64,000 nt of DNA, taken from Tomocerus qinae (lineage: Eukaryota; Arthropoda; Collembola; Entomobryomorpha; Tomoceridae). The stretch covers positions 110,143,375-110,207,374 of the forward strand of contig CM034546.1 of assembly GCA_020055645.1 (NCBI GenBank), read 5' to 3'. Below are positions 48,002 to 63,400 of this stretch, piece after piece. Each line of letters starts with the position of its first letter. Positions within the stretch are counted from its first letter, which is position 1. The position numbers were made by a program, and so were the translations under genes. The notes beneath the pieces are model-generated. The model searched no databases and had not been told where the DNA came from. It was given only the letters and a program-made list of their open reading frames with translations.

Positions 48002-51000
48002 CTGTCCAGGATCCAACAATAAAAGTTTTAATTAAATACTATTTTAACATGCGAACACTTATAATTACTTTACTTGATCTATTTACATAGAAATTACACA
48101 TTATTATAGCATGTCACACAATGAAACAGCCACTAGCTACTCAAATAATGTGCGTACACTCTGTGATGTACCCAGTAGCCAACCAGTAGTAGTAGTAGCT
48201 CTGTAATAAAGAATCTACGCGTAGGTATGCCGTGTGCCCTTTTACATAGTAATAAACTAAAGCCCTGTCTGTAGATTTTCTATTAAATTCTATTAGCGTA
48301 TGCGTGCACTCTTCCTCAGAATTCAAGTCTATCATCAAAATAAACAAGTTATGTAAAGCCTTCCAGTTGGAACATCATCGCACCACAAAAGACGAACAAA
48401 AAAAGGTTGGCACTGTGTAATTTATGACCCTTACTTAACAGCATTAGCACCAAAGCTTGGTGTTCAAAGATAAACTCCAATGATGTAATGTGCAAGAGTG
48501 TGATCGGAAGGGAAAGAAGGGGAGAAAATAAGGAGAGAGAGTCACCGAAAAAGAATGGGGAAGCTGGATGCTGATAAAATGACGGAAAATCATTGACTAC
48601 GCTTCAAAAGGTTAATCTCTTACACAAAATTGAGTTGAGTCAATAAGGACCCTCGTCTATATACATTCACAACTCTTGCCTGTTGAATTCACCCAGAATC
48701 ACGTTCTTGAGTGAGCACAAAATATGTCTCAAATCTAAATACCTACTCCTATCTCTGTACATGGAGATATGCAACCAACTCTTCCCTGACTCACTAAATA
48801 TTTCACTAGCGATAAAACATTTGATGCATCTGATAAATACACTTTGCATGGTATGTGCCAAACCACCCGTCCTTAATATTTCGAAGGATACTTTCAATTA
48901 CTTTACAGCCCCCGTTTTGTAATAGATACTTAAAGGCTATCAGATATCCTGTATTAAAGAGTTTATGTGTAAATTACTCTTGTTCGTTCGACTAAACTCA
49001 ATAATAGATCCTCGTATGCAGTCGTGGTGTGATTTTATACATCGTATTTCATGTAATACAACACTTTGGTTGGTTACCCTTTTTATTTGCTACTCTTCAC
49101 ACAATTTATTCTATCGCATATCGCAGAAAACTGAGGTAGGGTGAAATTGAATTGTTATTTATGCGCAAAGAAGAAGCTTACTAGAGAAAAGTATAATAAA
49201 AGGACAGAAAAGATAATACTGCGTAGTAGCAGCAGGAGGAAATAGACACAAACTGACGGATTCATTTCATTCCATGTGAAATTGATCGGAGGGAGACAGA
49301 GAAAATAGGAATAATGTGGAATTCCATTCTATCCGAAGCTGGCATTTTGTTTCACTTTCCCCTCACAGACTCTAATCAGAATGATGACCGAAAAGAGAAA
49401 CTCATCAACTCAAGAGAAAAATAATGTCTGATTTGAAATTCCACGAGGCTGTTTCTACCGACACATATACTACATTATGTATAGTATATTAGGATCGAAA
49501 GTAGAGTAGTGCATGCCTATAGGTACACATTGCAGCACCAAGGCCCTAGATATAACCTAAACTTGTACACAATCAACTTACGTTCCAATATCTACATTTA
49601 ACCTTTCTGTAGGTTACTTCTATGTACGGATAGAATCCAGTCCAGTCACAACTTGCCATGACTTCAGCTGTCCAAAAGTCAGTGAGAACTAATGGAAATG
49701 CACTACTACTGTCTGCTTTCTGTGTACATATTGCTCTTTTTGGTATTAAATTTTTCTATTCGATAGTTGCTAATGGATGAAAACATCCCCACCCAAATTC
49801 CTTTATGTGATTGGTCATGTTACGCGAATTTCTCCTATGCTTTTCTTACATGCATAAATAATGCCACTACGTGATAACTATACCAGTACATATGTCATGT
49901 GTATATCTACGTGTAATTACTAGTAATTATACCTTTATATCATACCTATTTGTATTTAATACAATATATCAAGCCTATCTGCCTCCAACCAAATGTATAC
50001 AATTTCTTTCGTGGAGCTTATCTTCCTTATGCGATCAAGTTGTGTCATTCGGCTTGGTTTATAACCGACCATGATTCAACTTTTGACAATAGTTTTTTCC
50101 CAATTCAATCTGGAAAGTAATTCATTTGCCATTTCAACTACTCTAGTAACTATACATTTGAATACTTATCCTGTAGCTCCATATACAATATACTGCGGTC
50201 ACTCACGAAGGAAAATACTCAACTACGAAACGACTCCCAGACTGTTTTTCATTTCAACTTAGGAGATAGACACACTCAATTAATTTACGCCTTGTTGCTT
50301 CTGAGAGCATTTCGAGCGTACTTGGGTTATAAGTTACGTCGTGTCTCGTCACGTCATGTCAGCTTATCTTAGTAACACACACAAACAGAGTCTTAGGATT
50401 TATCTAGTGATTTCAGTGAATCTCCCCAAGTAATAGGTAGGTATAGGTAATAAGTAGGTACGTTAAAATTTATAAATCCATTACTATATTCTAGTCGTAG
50501 TGAACTTACGTTAGCTAATCTCATTGTCAGAGTTATCGTAAGGAATAAAGTAGAATAGACAGGCGTAAGGGATATTTACACGAGAAAAATACTTTTACTC
50601 CTCTTCAATTAAATACTAGGCGACTGTACGGACTAGTCCAGTCAATCTGAAACGATAAGTAGGTACATGAATGCAAGTTCTTAACTTGACCCATGTTACT
50701 ATCTTGTTATGCTATGCTCATTAAGAATAAGAATCTCTTAACTACAGATTAATGCAGATATCTCTAAGTACCTCCTACATCTGTATATTTAGAGATGTGT
50801 ATATTTAATGTTGTGTGTAGCTGTAGCCCTGTCTGTACTCGGATATCACGAGATTTATAGGTATGTAAGTCAGTAATGATTTTACTAGACTCATAAATAA
50901 TAGTATAAGTCATAAATTTCTCTAGCAGTTAGCAGAGCACTAAAAATAATATCATAAGAGTATCAGATGAGATTGGCTATCTTATCCTACGGATTTCCCA

Positions 51001-51534
51001 GTACCCAAATGCAACTATCTTATTTAAAACATGTAGTAGATTCGTTCCTTTAATTTAGCATTTTCCCGACTTTACTTTTGGCACAAGTGGGTAATTATAT
51101 CATTAGGAGCGCCAACAGTCGGAACGGAACATTCATAATGTTACATTTTAATTAATGGGAGAATAGAACGCGTCAGGACCAGGACAATTAGATCTCCTCG
51201 CAACTCTCTGCTACTACTACTTACTAGCATGCCAAATAGCAATGTAGTTAGTTAACTCTCCTGGGTTATCAAATCACCAAAGCACACGAGATTCATCTTT
51301 GCTCTCTACTCCAGTGAGTCTATATTCCAGTCCATGTTAAACATATGCAAGTCTTAATAGAATTTTAGATAACCACACATGCAGAATTGCAGATGCAGTC
51401 AGTACTAGCTGATTTACCGTCGTTGTTGTTCATGTCGGTATTTCTTTCGACAACAGTATTCATGTACAATACGGCATGTGTGCACTTGATCTGAGTACTA
51501 ATTCAATTACACAATACGAATTACAAATGTTCAG

Positions 51535-51562
51535 TTCAGGTCAGGTATTTACCTGACCTGAA
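51535..51562. repeat. Perfect 13-base inverted repeat
   Basis: ttcaggtcaggta, two T's, then tacctgacctgaa. Each arm contains AGGTCA, the nuclear-receptor half-site, and CAGGTA, an E-box-like core bound by Snail/ZEB-type factors. It could be a binding site or simply a palindrome. Confidence 0.75.
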
Positions 51563-52431
51563 AGTCCAGTCTAACCAGGTGACACCAACGGAAGAAACAC
51601 AAACAACTTCTAAAGTTCCCAACAGTAATTTGTAAGAGAATGAAAAGTGGTGACAGGGTGACACTGAAACAGGAATTAAATAATTCCCATTCAATTGTCT
51701 CGCATGTCTCCTTTGTAATATGATAAGATTTATATACTAATTATCATCGCAATAATTACTCCAAACGACTACTCTTCAATCTTAATCATTGCACTATCCA
51801 TTATCTCTTTTTAAGTGCATGTTCACCAAATTGTCAGGATTGTTAAACCGATCTCATTGTTACCAAATTCAACTTGTGTATTAATACTTACTTATAGGGA
51901 AGCATGTGTGTCACAATTACGTAACACAAGGTGCTCTGCTCTCCATACACAAAATTTAGTAGCATAAATTGAGTTAGATGTCGACAGGGAAAACCACTAG
52001 ACATGCAATGCGACCTTTTCTATTATTTTGTTCAACTCATAGCTCACATACGAAGGAAGCTTCTGTCAACTTGGACCTAAACAAATGCCAACCATTTTCA
52101 TCGCCACATTCACAAAAATGTCCATGCTCGTTTTTAATTCACTTCTGCCATAAAATTAAACTAGGAATTAATGGAATTGCAATTTCCCGTATAGATAAGA
52201 AATCTCTTTCATTTATTGCATTGTGATTCTGTCTCATTCAGCATAGGACATGGGATGTGAACTGAAGGACTATTCGTTTGTCATTCATTTACTCGTAGTA
52301 ACGAATAAATATAAACTATAATTTGGAAATCAAAAGTACGTTTCCTACTTCGTGTTAATTTTAATTTATTTAATGTAGATCTCCACGGGAGGTTAATTTG
52401 CAAGAAAAGATATTGTGAACTTAATTATATA

Positions 52432-52452
52432 ATAACATGTAGAACATGTTAT
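52432..52452. repeat. 9-base inverted repeat
   Basis: ataacatgt, spacer aga, acatgttat. A perfect short palindrome; the three-base spacer resembles dimeric transcription-factor sites, but chance is possible in AT-rich DNA. Confidence 0.6.
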
Positions 52453-54396
52453 CATTATTAAGACGCATCTACATAATGCTTATTCTATCTAGCAAAACAT
52501 TCAATTGGAGGGAAGGCATTCTAAAACATTTCTACTTGCTTAATAGCTTTTTAAAAATGAAAGTATATAATTATATATGCATGAGTAATTGAAACAAGTA
52601 AGTCATTTACTCTGAAAAAAATTCAAAACCCTTCACAATCAGATAATAAGCTACTCTATCTATAAAAATTCCCTACCTGAATCATTAACATAAACATAAT
52701 GAAACCCACCAGCAAACATATGTAGCAAATACTACACACAATAAAACAGCACATCATAAACTTATTCATATAAAATACTGCAGTTCTATGTGAAATTACT
52801 TACATCTTCATATTCGAGAATCCCAAAACATCTTTTCTACTCATCATTATAGTATAATTATAATTATGTAAGGAAGACGTACGAGGAACTTGCAGTTGAG
52901 TACATTAGTACTATCAATGAGAATCCCATTAGTCACATACCCATGCTTTAAGGGATAAAATAAACACATTTTCAATAAAAATATTACGATTTCATCTGCG
53001 TGGGTGTCTTCAGTTCAATATTATGGAATTGTACAATAAAACAAATTATAATACACACATAGTGATAATAATTTGAGGCGATTAATACGCGTTATAAGAT
53101 CTGTATGTAGTAAATACTAGTAGCAGATATGAAATAGATTACAATGCATTACGCCAAATTAAATCTTGGAAAAGCAATATGATAAAGTCGTGAGAAACTA
53201 TTATGTAGATGCAGTTCTTAGCACATACGGTGTGTAAATGTGGCGGACCTCGACACTGTACTGTACAGGCTAGCTTAATATCAGAAAATGCAAAAGCTCA
53301 TCTAACCCTTATTTGCTGTAATTATGCTTTAAATGACAGTCTAAGTTTAATGTGTGATGAATTAGTAATCAAAAAAATTTTCTTTAAATTTTACTCTTTT
53401 AAATCACGTTATATTATTTGAAACTCTATCCTTTCTTATGCCATTTGGTGCATGCAATTAATATTTGAATAGAGAAATGCCTGTTTAGATTAATTTTTTG
53501 TTTTTATTTATTTAATAATGTACCATGTAGCTAAGCATTTATAAAAGTTTATGATGAAAATATCAGAAAAGGTGAAACTGTGGTCATTTACTTCGGATCA
53601 TAGCCCTGACTATTTAGCTTGTAGCCCGAGCAGTGTCATGGGCCATCACATGCATATAGATATAACTTCTCACAGTGTTTTCCTATAAGTATATTATATG
53701 CACGAGTACGGAAAAGAAACATTTTCAATGTTACGTTAGCATTTATTTTGTGTATTGGGTTGCAAGTTGCAGGCATTGTGTTACATTTAGTAGTAGTAGG
53801 AGAGAAAAGCATAGCGTGTTTCCTCACACTAAAGAAATTCCCAAGTAGAGGAAGGTGAAGTGCGTGTTGAAATATTTATTTATTTCTTTTCTTACTCCGT
53901 TGGTTTATGTGGAGTGTACCTGTTCAATTCAGTTCGCCTTCATTGCATTATAACTTATGTCTAGCTTAAAATCAAATTAACCAACTCTGGTTCTCAAAAC
54001 ATTTTGTAACTTTTTATCTAGAATGATAACTTCATAATGAACGTCTCCAGTATTTTATTCTTTGACCCTGAGTCATGGGATGGGATAATAAGTATAATAG
54101 TTCTTCCTCTGCAAACTAAAGGAATATTGACCGTTCAGAAAAATAATTGACAATTAATAGACAATGCGTTGAGAATGAATGATGGAGCACTGCAGAGTAA
54201 AGGCTATTATAATTGACTCTACTATTACTTGCCTAATTTAAGAGAAACGCTTTTGTCAACACAAAAGACGTAAATTAGTGCAATATAGATGTGCATTGTG
54301 TTGAGCCTTGGGAGAAAACTCCTTTTTTCATTCTCTCTATTTCTACTCCCTATATAAACTTCTATTTATGGCATAAACCAATCAAACTCTCATTGG

Positions 54397-54414
54397 ATAT
54401 ATATATATATATAT
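54397..54414. repeat. AT dinucleotide microsatellite
   Basis: Uninterrupted alternating A/T run between cattgg and caaaac. Confidence 0.85.
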
Positions 54415-57400
54415 CAAAACTGAATGCTCCTGAATTGCCCAATACTAAAATTGTGGTTCATCGGGTAAATTCAATAGCCATCCATTGCAAATTTGATTGA
54501 TATAAAATGTGTAGCCCAGGAGCTATGGATCATTGCTTAACCTACATAACCCTAAATGATTTCAGCTACTCAAATAACACGCCGAGAGGTCTGACACTCA
54601 ATTAAGAGCATTCAGTTAACACGTATATATATGCTTTTTATATGGTGACAGAAAGACACGGTTTGTCATTGTCTACTAGCTTATATAATGATATTAAGTA
54701 TTTGTGATTGTAGTACTCGAGAGGAATTCGTGGATTATTATTTCATTACATCTACATAATGCTTATTAGTTTGTGTAACCCTTTAAGTGGTTATAAGTTA
54801 CATTTTGTAGGCGGGATGAATTAGATATGAGTGAGAGTCAAAGCATGAACCCCTGTTGGGTAAATATTGATTCGATTCAAAATTTACACCTGAGGAAGTG
54901 TAAGACGGAGCCCCACCCTTTCTAGCTTTATCCTCTGTTCGTCCTTTTAAATAATTCTCTCAACATCCCATAGAGAAAACATCTGAGAAAGACTAACACA
55001 CACGAGTACTACATTCTCATCTGCATACAATTATATATTAAAAATGAAATTGCAAGTTGATAAGTCTGGAAAATTGAATTGAACGAATATTGCAAGTTCT
55101 TGACCCTAGCTTGACCACAAATGCCGCTGTGAGCACAAGCCATAATACACTGCACCTTCGGAACAAACCAGGTAGACCTGAGTTACAGAAATGTAAAAAT
55201 ACATGGAAAATAATACAGTGTTATTTCCGCTACTACAGTGAGGTCTGGCAATGCAATTTAAGCTATTCTGCTTTGTTTATAAGAGCATTCATACACGTAC
55301 GTGCTAATAGTATATTATTTCTATATGTGCATGATATGAACATTTACATTAGGAGGAACCCCCTGGAGCCACCATTTCGTAGTTCTGGGCGCTTACTCTT
55401 ATGCCACTACCTTTGTATTGTCACACTATTGGATTCTAATTTACTACTAGCCATACACAACTACATAATATTATTATATTCTTGAATAAATACAGAAAGC
55501 TCACTAACGAAGATACTCGTGAAACAGTTCAACATAACGCAATAGAGCAATAGATTGCATTTTACAAACTCTATTTTTACTTAAGTTATGTCTATGTGGC
55601 ACTGTATAAACCAACAAGTACCGTTCATGTGTAGTAGCAAAGAGTAAGTAATAATAATGCCTACGTATGTGCGTCCGTAATATAATAATGTAATCCACGG
55701 AGTAATCGATTTATTCTCCTGGCCACGGTTCTCAGCTCAAGTTATTTCATTTTATTTGATTGCATTCTATTCTTCCACTCCACTAGGATATTATGCCACG
55801 CTATAAAATCATTCAGTCCCAGCAACCATCATATTGTTACGTCTATGACAAACATTTGACGTCTGTATCGCATGAACTTCAATGCTAATCACAGTTCATC
55901 TCTAATAAAAACGGATATTGTTCTGTTGGTATTTCAATCTACACACCATCCTCATCTAAATTTAGATTTTAACTACTGTAATCACTCAGTTATTCTCAAA
56001 CTCAACATTTTCAACTTTCCAAAAACGGATTTTTTCTAGACATAAATGGGAGGATACAAAACCAAAATAAACATGAGTTAGTCCCATTGGCCTTCACAAT
56101 AGACGTCACAGTAGCTAAAATAATGAATATGCTAACTAAAAATAAATGTTCTTTCTCTTTGAAATGGTCATATTCTATCTTTCTAACACTACAAAATGGA
56201 ATTCCGGGAGCGTGGCCAGAAGGATCTGTTTCAACTACGTTATAATTTTATTCTGCAGTACCAAAATGTTATACTGGCCTATAAATTAAGATTTTATGCT
56301 TATCTTTAATAAATTCGATTTGATGAATTCCTGTTAATTTTATAACCAATTTCTGATTGTGTGCATCCTGTTTGGCACTTTCCCATAGGTCTCACAATTG
56401 TAGTTGGTAGTCTGAAAGTGGAAGTACACCATGTATGGTATTGATACATTGGCTGAGAAAACAAGTCAATTTCGTCCAATCATACAGATAGGTATAACAT
56501 TACTGATAGTTATGTCCAGTGGAGGAACAATAGTGATAATGTTGAATAGATTTTATTAAGAAAAGTTGAAAGGAGACAAGTGCCTTTGCTGACAATATGA
56601 TTTGGCATGGCCGATGGCTTTTCACTAGTCAAACTCGTACATAAAATAAACTCCCAGGCTATTATTACTAAATACGAGTGTAGAAAGTGGCTATTGTAAT
56701 GTAAGTGCCAAGTTAAGCCCACAAGCAATATGAAATAACCAATCAATAAGAGTCTGCGGAGTAATAATACACCTGGGTAATGTACGCATTGTGCTAAGTT
56801 AAATATATATTGGGAATATCCCCTGTTGACTGTCGTAAAAGAGTAATACATTAGTAAGTGAGTATTATCTTGAGGAGAATTGTGTTGTGAGTGATGTGAG
56901 GCAATTATAAATACCTGTGCTGTGCACTCAATTCAGTACACCGACATAAACCTAGCCGAAGAACATAACTGAGCTAGCATTTATAGAATTTCTATATTGC
57001 GTTGACAGAGACATGACAGGAGGATAAAATGGAGGCTCTCATGTTAAGTTCATTTGAGCGATAAGAGAGTCAATAGAAAATAACATAGCACAATTCAATG
57101 CAATGACAAGACAACCTTATGATGGGCCATTCAAGTCCATTTGCAATTCAATTCAAATAAACTACAAGTTGTGGTTCTCTCTGCTACCAACCCATTGCTA
57201 TCTATACATATAGAGTATAATATTATTATAAATGTATTCAATGCATGCTGTTGCTGTTCCTAACTTTGACTTGATGATGATGAGTCGATAGGTAAAATGA
57301 CAGCCAATGAGAAAATTATGATGATTGCTATACAAATAGACTATCTAACTACCTTAATTGTCGCATACAAACCTGTATTTTTCTGGACTAAATATCACAG

Positions 57401-60400
57401 GTAATGTTTTTTGACACTGTCATCATTGGTTGGACGATGACAAGTTAAGGTGCATCATGAATTAAACACAAATTCACCTGTAATGTGCATGGTATACATC
57501 TCTGACAGTATATCATTATACCAGCAACGCCGAACTTTATGGTTTTTATTTGTACTTACTGTATACTGTATTTCAGTCCATTCTTTAAATACAGGTTTGT
57601 TGAAAAAGTAATTGTGTAGGGAGATGGAAAGTAGATAACGCAAAACAAGGTACTTACTTCTTCCTGTAAAACAAAAAAAGAACAATTCATTTAGTAAGAT
57701 TCATTGTCATAAAAGCTTATGTATACAATTGCTCTATTTGAAAGTAATAGAAGAGGTTCAATTGGCGAGATTATGACTATGTATTTAAACAACAGACCTG
57801 CATGGGGAGTCGTAAAAATGCATAGGATAAATAACTCCAGGTACACAGTACACGATACGATTCCCGACTTGACTGACAACTTGTATTATTTATATGTACA
57901 CTATATTTTCGCATTTATTTACTTTAATGAGTTTGTTTGCGAGGAACTACCTGTAGATAGTATTACTCATGCTCAGACAACCTACAAATACCATACTCCT
58001 ACACGACTAAAGATAATTACGGGGATAAATAATAAATACATCAATACCTATGGCAAAAGGACAACCATTCTTTCAATAGCATTATCACAACTCTTGATGT
58101 AATCATTTAACGATGGTTTCCACTGCATATAAAACAAGTGAATACTTAATTAATACATCTCAGCATGCATCACTCTTTTTATGTTGCAGAAAATTAGAAT
58201 ATTCAATTATAGCAAGTACCTACCTATAAGGATAGACATAAGTGTTTATAGAGTAGGGAAGAGGAAATTCATTGAATGATAATTTCCTAGCATTAGTTAC
58301 AGCAGGGAGTGAAAAGGAGATTTAGGTAAATGCAACGAGCAGAGAAAATTTAGACATTTGCAAAGATTCCCACTGCTGCGAGTCTTATCAGAAAGTACGG
58401 TTGTAAAAATATTTCGATAAATCTACGAGATAAAGGTATTTTTCATATCATCAGACTCAGGTACATTTTTCTATTGCAATCCAACATTATAAACTAGTAA
58501 GCTCTTCCAGATTATGTGTATCATAATTATCATTTATGTATTCAATGTAGGTGGTAGGTTATCATTACGTTTAAAAAAGTCGTTTCCATGAAGAAACGGC
58601 CTGTTCTCCGATGCAAAAAAGGGGAAAATTAATTAGGATCTGTGAATCGCCCAACATTGAGATATTACAGAGCTACAGCCCGAGGGGATCATCATGCTGG
58701 CAATCAGCCCCTTATAGCCTCACTGAACTCAACTCACTCAATATCCAGATCCATTACAAAACAACATCCGAAATCTGATCTGGCAAAGTCTACACTACTT
58801 CTATTGTTCAATTAAATCCACTCGTCTATTTCCTTTTGGGGGGTCTATCCTATTATATACTAATCATTACCTCATCAATATACCACATCAGCACTCCTCT
58901 CATCCATACAACAAAGCGAGCCGAGAGAAATTATGTGCCAAAAATTAATATTTAACAGTGAACACAGACCCAGACGTATTTACTCCCCATGCCATTAATA
59001 AATGTACAACCATTCTCTTTATAAATCTCCACCCGCAGTACGAATACCCACTACACTAAACGATACTATTTTTTGAGACAATATTTTTATGACGGCAGTC
59101 ACAGACAGACACAGACAAAACTCAAATAAGCATGATGATAGCATTTGACGTGTCATACTATCTAAGTATACGAAGATAAGATTCGTTAGCACTAAGTAAC
59201 ACGGAAAAAGGTCAGCAAAAACTAACCCCGAAATAGCATTAGCTATTCTCTCAGTGTACCATAATAATGAGAATTTCCGCTTGAGAGAAACTTAAATAAA
59301 GACAACTTTTCAGTGCGTTTAAGAGCCATTAGACTACCATGTGATCATTCATGATGGGGTAATGGGAGCTCTCAGAGGCGACTGCCTTAGACACTGCAGA
59401 CAATTTCTCAAGAGTTTATTTACCCAGGTAATTGAGAAGTGAAATAAAAGCCCGTAGGGTTAAATAGATAAGTCATATTCTTACTACGGATGCACAATAG
59501 CATGAACACGGATCCGACGGCCGCCACAAGATAACCATTACACAATAAAATACATCAAATTATAACTTGAATCTATCAACCAAAGCACAGTTTATACATT
59601 TCACTTACACTTGACAGAGTGCGACCTGGCAGACTTGAAACTCTTGACTTTACTTAAATAGACAAGGGACAAGGAGACACAGACTAGACACCTTAATACA
59701 ACTCTCGTTAAAACCAAACTATATAGTAAATGATAACACCAAAACATTTGGTATCTTATAAAACAATACGATGAAGTTTATCTCAACGACAATAGTTAAA
59801 AATTATTTAACTATGTTTAAAGTATTAAAATAATATAGATTTTTTGAACTTCTGAAATTAAGTATGTAGATAATTAGTCTGATAATCAGCGAAGACTAAG
59901 ACAGCTAAAGTTGTGCAAAAAACCAACGGTCGTGACACCAAATAGAGGTAAGCTGGGCAATTAGATAATTTTGTATTGAAATGTGCATAATAAATATGAT
60001 TTTATTAGCATACAGGTAGTAGTGCTTTAAATTGTAACAGATCTAGTCATAAGAACATGCCCTATGAAACATAAGAGCAAAATAAAGTAACAATTTAGTT
60101 GAACGCGTAAATGTTTTATGACATGGTTGCAGTTGCATTGCCAAGTACACAGCTGTCCTCCGAAATTAGAATAAAATGATGTTGAGACAATGGGTTTAAT
60201 ATTTAGAACAAGATCCTAAATTCACAATCAGTTCATTTCAGCATGGCATAATTTTGCGCTCCGTCAAATCGCAAGTTCTTGAGATGTCATTTAATATAAG
60301 AGGGAGGCCACACAGAAATGAAGTTGTACGAAGAAGAGCGAGAGTGACTGGGAGTCTACTAAGTAATGTGGTGCATAATGTAAAGTGATGCAATGTGAAG

Positions 60401-63400
60401 TGAGTTAGATGAAGCCACGAGACAGATCGTCGTATATAGAAAGGTAACCTCTATTAGTCATAGTTATATGTATAGACCAACTGTAACATATAGAATGTAG
60501 CCTGACTGCCTGAGTCCTGTATCATCCTATCCCATGGAGTTGAATTGACTTTGAAATCCTACCTTCACACTTACCATCAACATACATATCATTTTCAACG
60601 AACTCACAGACTTTCCTACTTAGAGGGAAATTCTTGATGTTGAAATTGTTAGATAATAGACTCAACAATAAAAATGATCTTTTTTTTCGCCTCTTGGTAG
60701 TAAATAAAATATCTAAATCTTAAGTAATCTGTAACTTTTAACTGCAGTTTGCTCCTATTTGTGTGTACATCACATCAGCATAGAGTGTAGCCACTTATAA
60801 CGCAATAAAGATAAAAGTACATTGCATTACATGCATTTGAATATCGTATATCCTGTTAGATTCATTACCTACAGCATTGATAATAAATAAACTGGCTGAG
60901 GGTGAGAAAATAATAAGAGGGCTGGCATGAGCTAAGCTGAACTTGTTGTGCAGTTAATATACGTATCTCGTTTCCACACACAAACAGTGAAAAAGTTCAC
61001 TCCAGTCCAACTGCATCAAGGAAACCAACCAACTGAATACTCAACTGACAATGAGTTACTGAGCCACCTCCACCTTCGCTATAATATTATACCAAATGAT
61101 ACGACTGATCAATTTACCTTGTTAAGTCTTAGATATCATCATTACTCTCCGATAGCGTCCCATTGACAATAATAATGCTAACAACTATAACAGCGGAAGT
61201 GGTCTCGTCCCTTCCATTTCGCCTGATTACCCATTTCTCTTCAAAAATGTAGCTTTTTGCTCGTTTTAAAGTACAGATAGGGAATATCCACTGTCACAGA
61301 TAGACAAAATGCAATTGCATTATGCATTAGGGTGGGTGGTGGCATTAGCGTGATACGATGACAGTTGGTATATTTCTCTCATGGCATATACCATGTTATG
61401 GAAGATGCATGATATGTTCCGAACATTGCTTCATGGCCCATACTTAACTGTATTACATTTTAAACGCCATAGTTTAATACACTATTAGTGTCTCATACCT
61501 GTCTAATAAGGCCACAGGAGTAGTGATTAAATTCAATTTTTTTATTATGTCTTCTTACATCTATGGAATAACTTGCATAAGTCGAACTAAAGTAAACCCA
61601 ATTAAAGTTTATGCATAATATATGCAGATATAAAGTATATTTACAGTTATTTGAAGCCTCGTCTCAATGTAACTGCATAAGACATAAGGATGAGTTGGCC
61701 AAGTCCATCATGCAAATTAATAATGTAGAGACAGACTATCGCAGTAGTATTTGAAGAATTTCCAATTCTGCAAACCGCTGGGTCTCCCTAATGAGAAGCC
61801 TTCAATCATAAGACTTCAGAATTTCAACAAGCCCTCATTTCCCTATTTTTATTTCATTAAAGATTGCTTGCCCAATGCTTATGCAAACAAACTATATAAA
61901 CTACCTAAGCAGTTGTTATAATTCAAGATCTACTGCCTGCATTGGTCCAGTTAACCTGTCCAAGGTTCTGTAAACATATTCTACATTCACAACTGAATCT
62001 CATTTAATTTGATCTGTTGCTCAGCTCCTTCACGTTATTATTGTGATGGATGCGAATTGCAATTGTAATATACATGCAAAGATTCATTACTCGTTGTTTA
62101 TAGTTTGCTTGCACACATCATACGAATATGTCTAACGTGTTACTCTAATATATACGGACAGACTGAAGGATAGAATCCAAAGTTGTTTTCTGTCTGTCTG
62201 TTCCTTTAATAAATATGTATATTATATCTGTACAACTATAAACAGTCAGGACATGCATTATCTCATTTCTCCCTGTCTACAGTCAATACAATTCATAATG
62301 TAATGAAATATAATGAGTACCTGCACTAAGGTAATAAACAAAATTATAATTACAGATACCATAGCACAAGCACTCCTCACTTTAGACAGCTCGACAATGG
62401 AAAAGATGTTTTATGCATTCTCCTCTTTATAATGTCCAAGTCCTGAAGTAGCAAATAATATTCTTCATGCACTCATCTCTGCTTCAAAAAAATAAATGTC
62501 ATGAATCCACTCACTGAATCCATGACTAATGATAAAACATTCCCAAAGGTAATTTAACTAAATGCAATTCCCTAATTTAGACTCCACAGTCATTTTTCAA
62601 ATATAAACCTATTATACCTTTACCTCAACTACTGTATAGATGTTAAATTTACATTTAGTTTTAGTAAAATTACAAGCTGAACTTGTAAAATTCAAGAATA
62701 ATGTCTATTACAGTAGTATTTTATTATACCGTCTGTTTCCTACCTATTGCTTTGACACTAGTTCACTAAGGTAGCACACTCAACCCGTAATGTTTGAAAT
62801 CTAGAACATTATTTTAGCAGGTGCCATTAATTAGACGAAACCAATAATATCACAAGCAAAATTCTTGTCAAAAAATTATACGTGTTTTAATTTTATCTCT
62901 GCACAGTAATATTAGATTAAAAAATCTAGTTTGTGGGGTACTGGCAATCGCAACATAGACTTAAAACCTGATGAAATGGTGAGGTTACCGCATCTTTCTG
63001 TGAACTATAATACTTAGTATTAGAAATGTAAGTATATAAAAAATAGAAAAGAGCATGAACTTGATATGAAGAGAAACCCACGATGCTCATGTTTTAGGCA
63101 GAAAGTAACAAACTAACAACAAGTCTTGTTATGTAAAATAAAGGTATATGTATAGTTGTATTGCATGCAAGACTTTACGTAAGTTTGTTGATAAAACGAG
63201 AGGATTTAAAGGATTTACAAGGATTGACGAGGTAATCTCGAAAAAGCCAGAAGGGCTACCAAAAGGTCTTAAGAAAAGACAGTAGTAGTGGAGACAATAG
63301 AGCAGTAAGAATAAAAGTCCTTATACAGGAAGGTACATACCATCCACACTTTGTATATAGGGTAGGCTTGTAAATAGGTTCACAGTAACCTCACAAGGTT

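Noticed and set aside
55090..55485. 131-codon plus-strand open frame (also 57719-58102)
   Set aside because: Checked for engrailed N-terminal motifs and others; none present and the strand is opposite to gene B.
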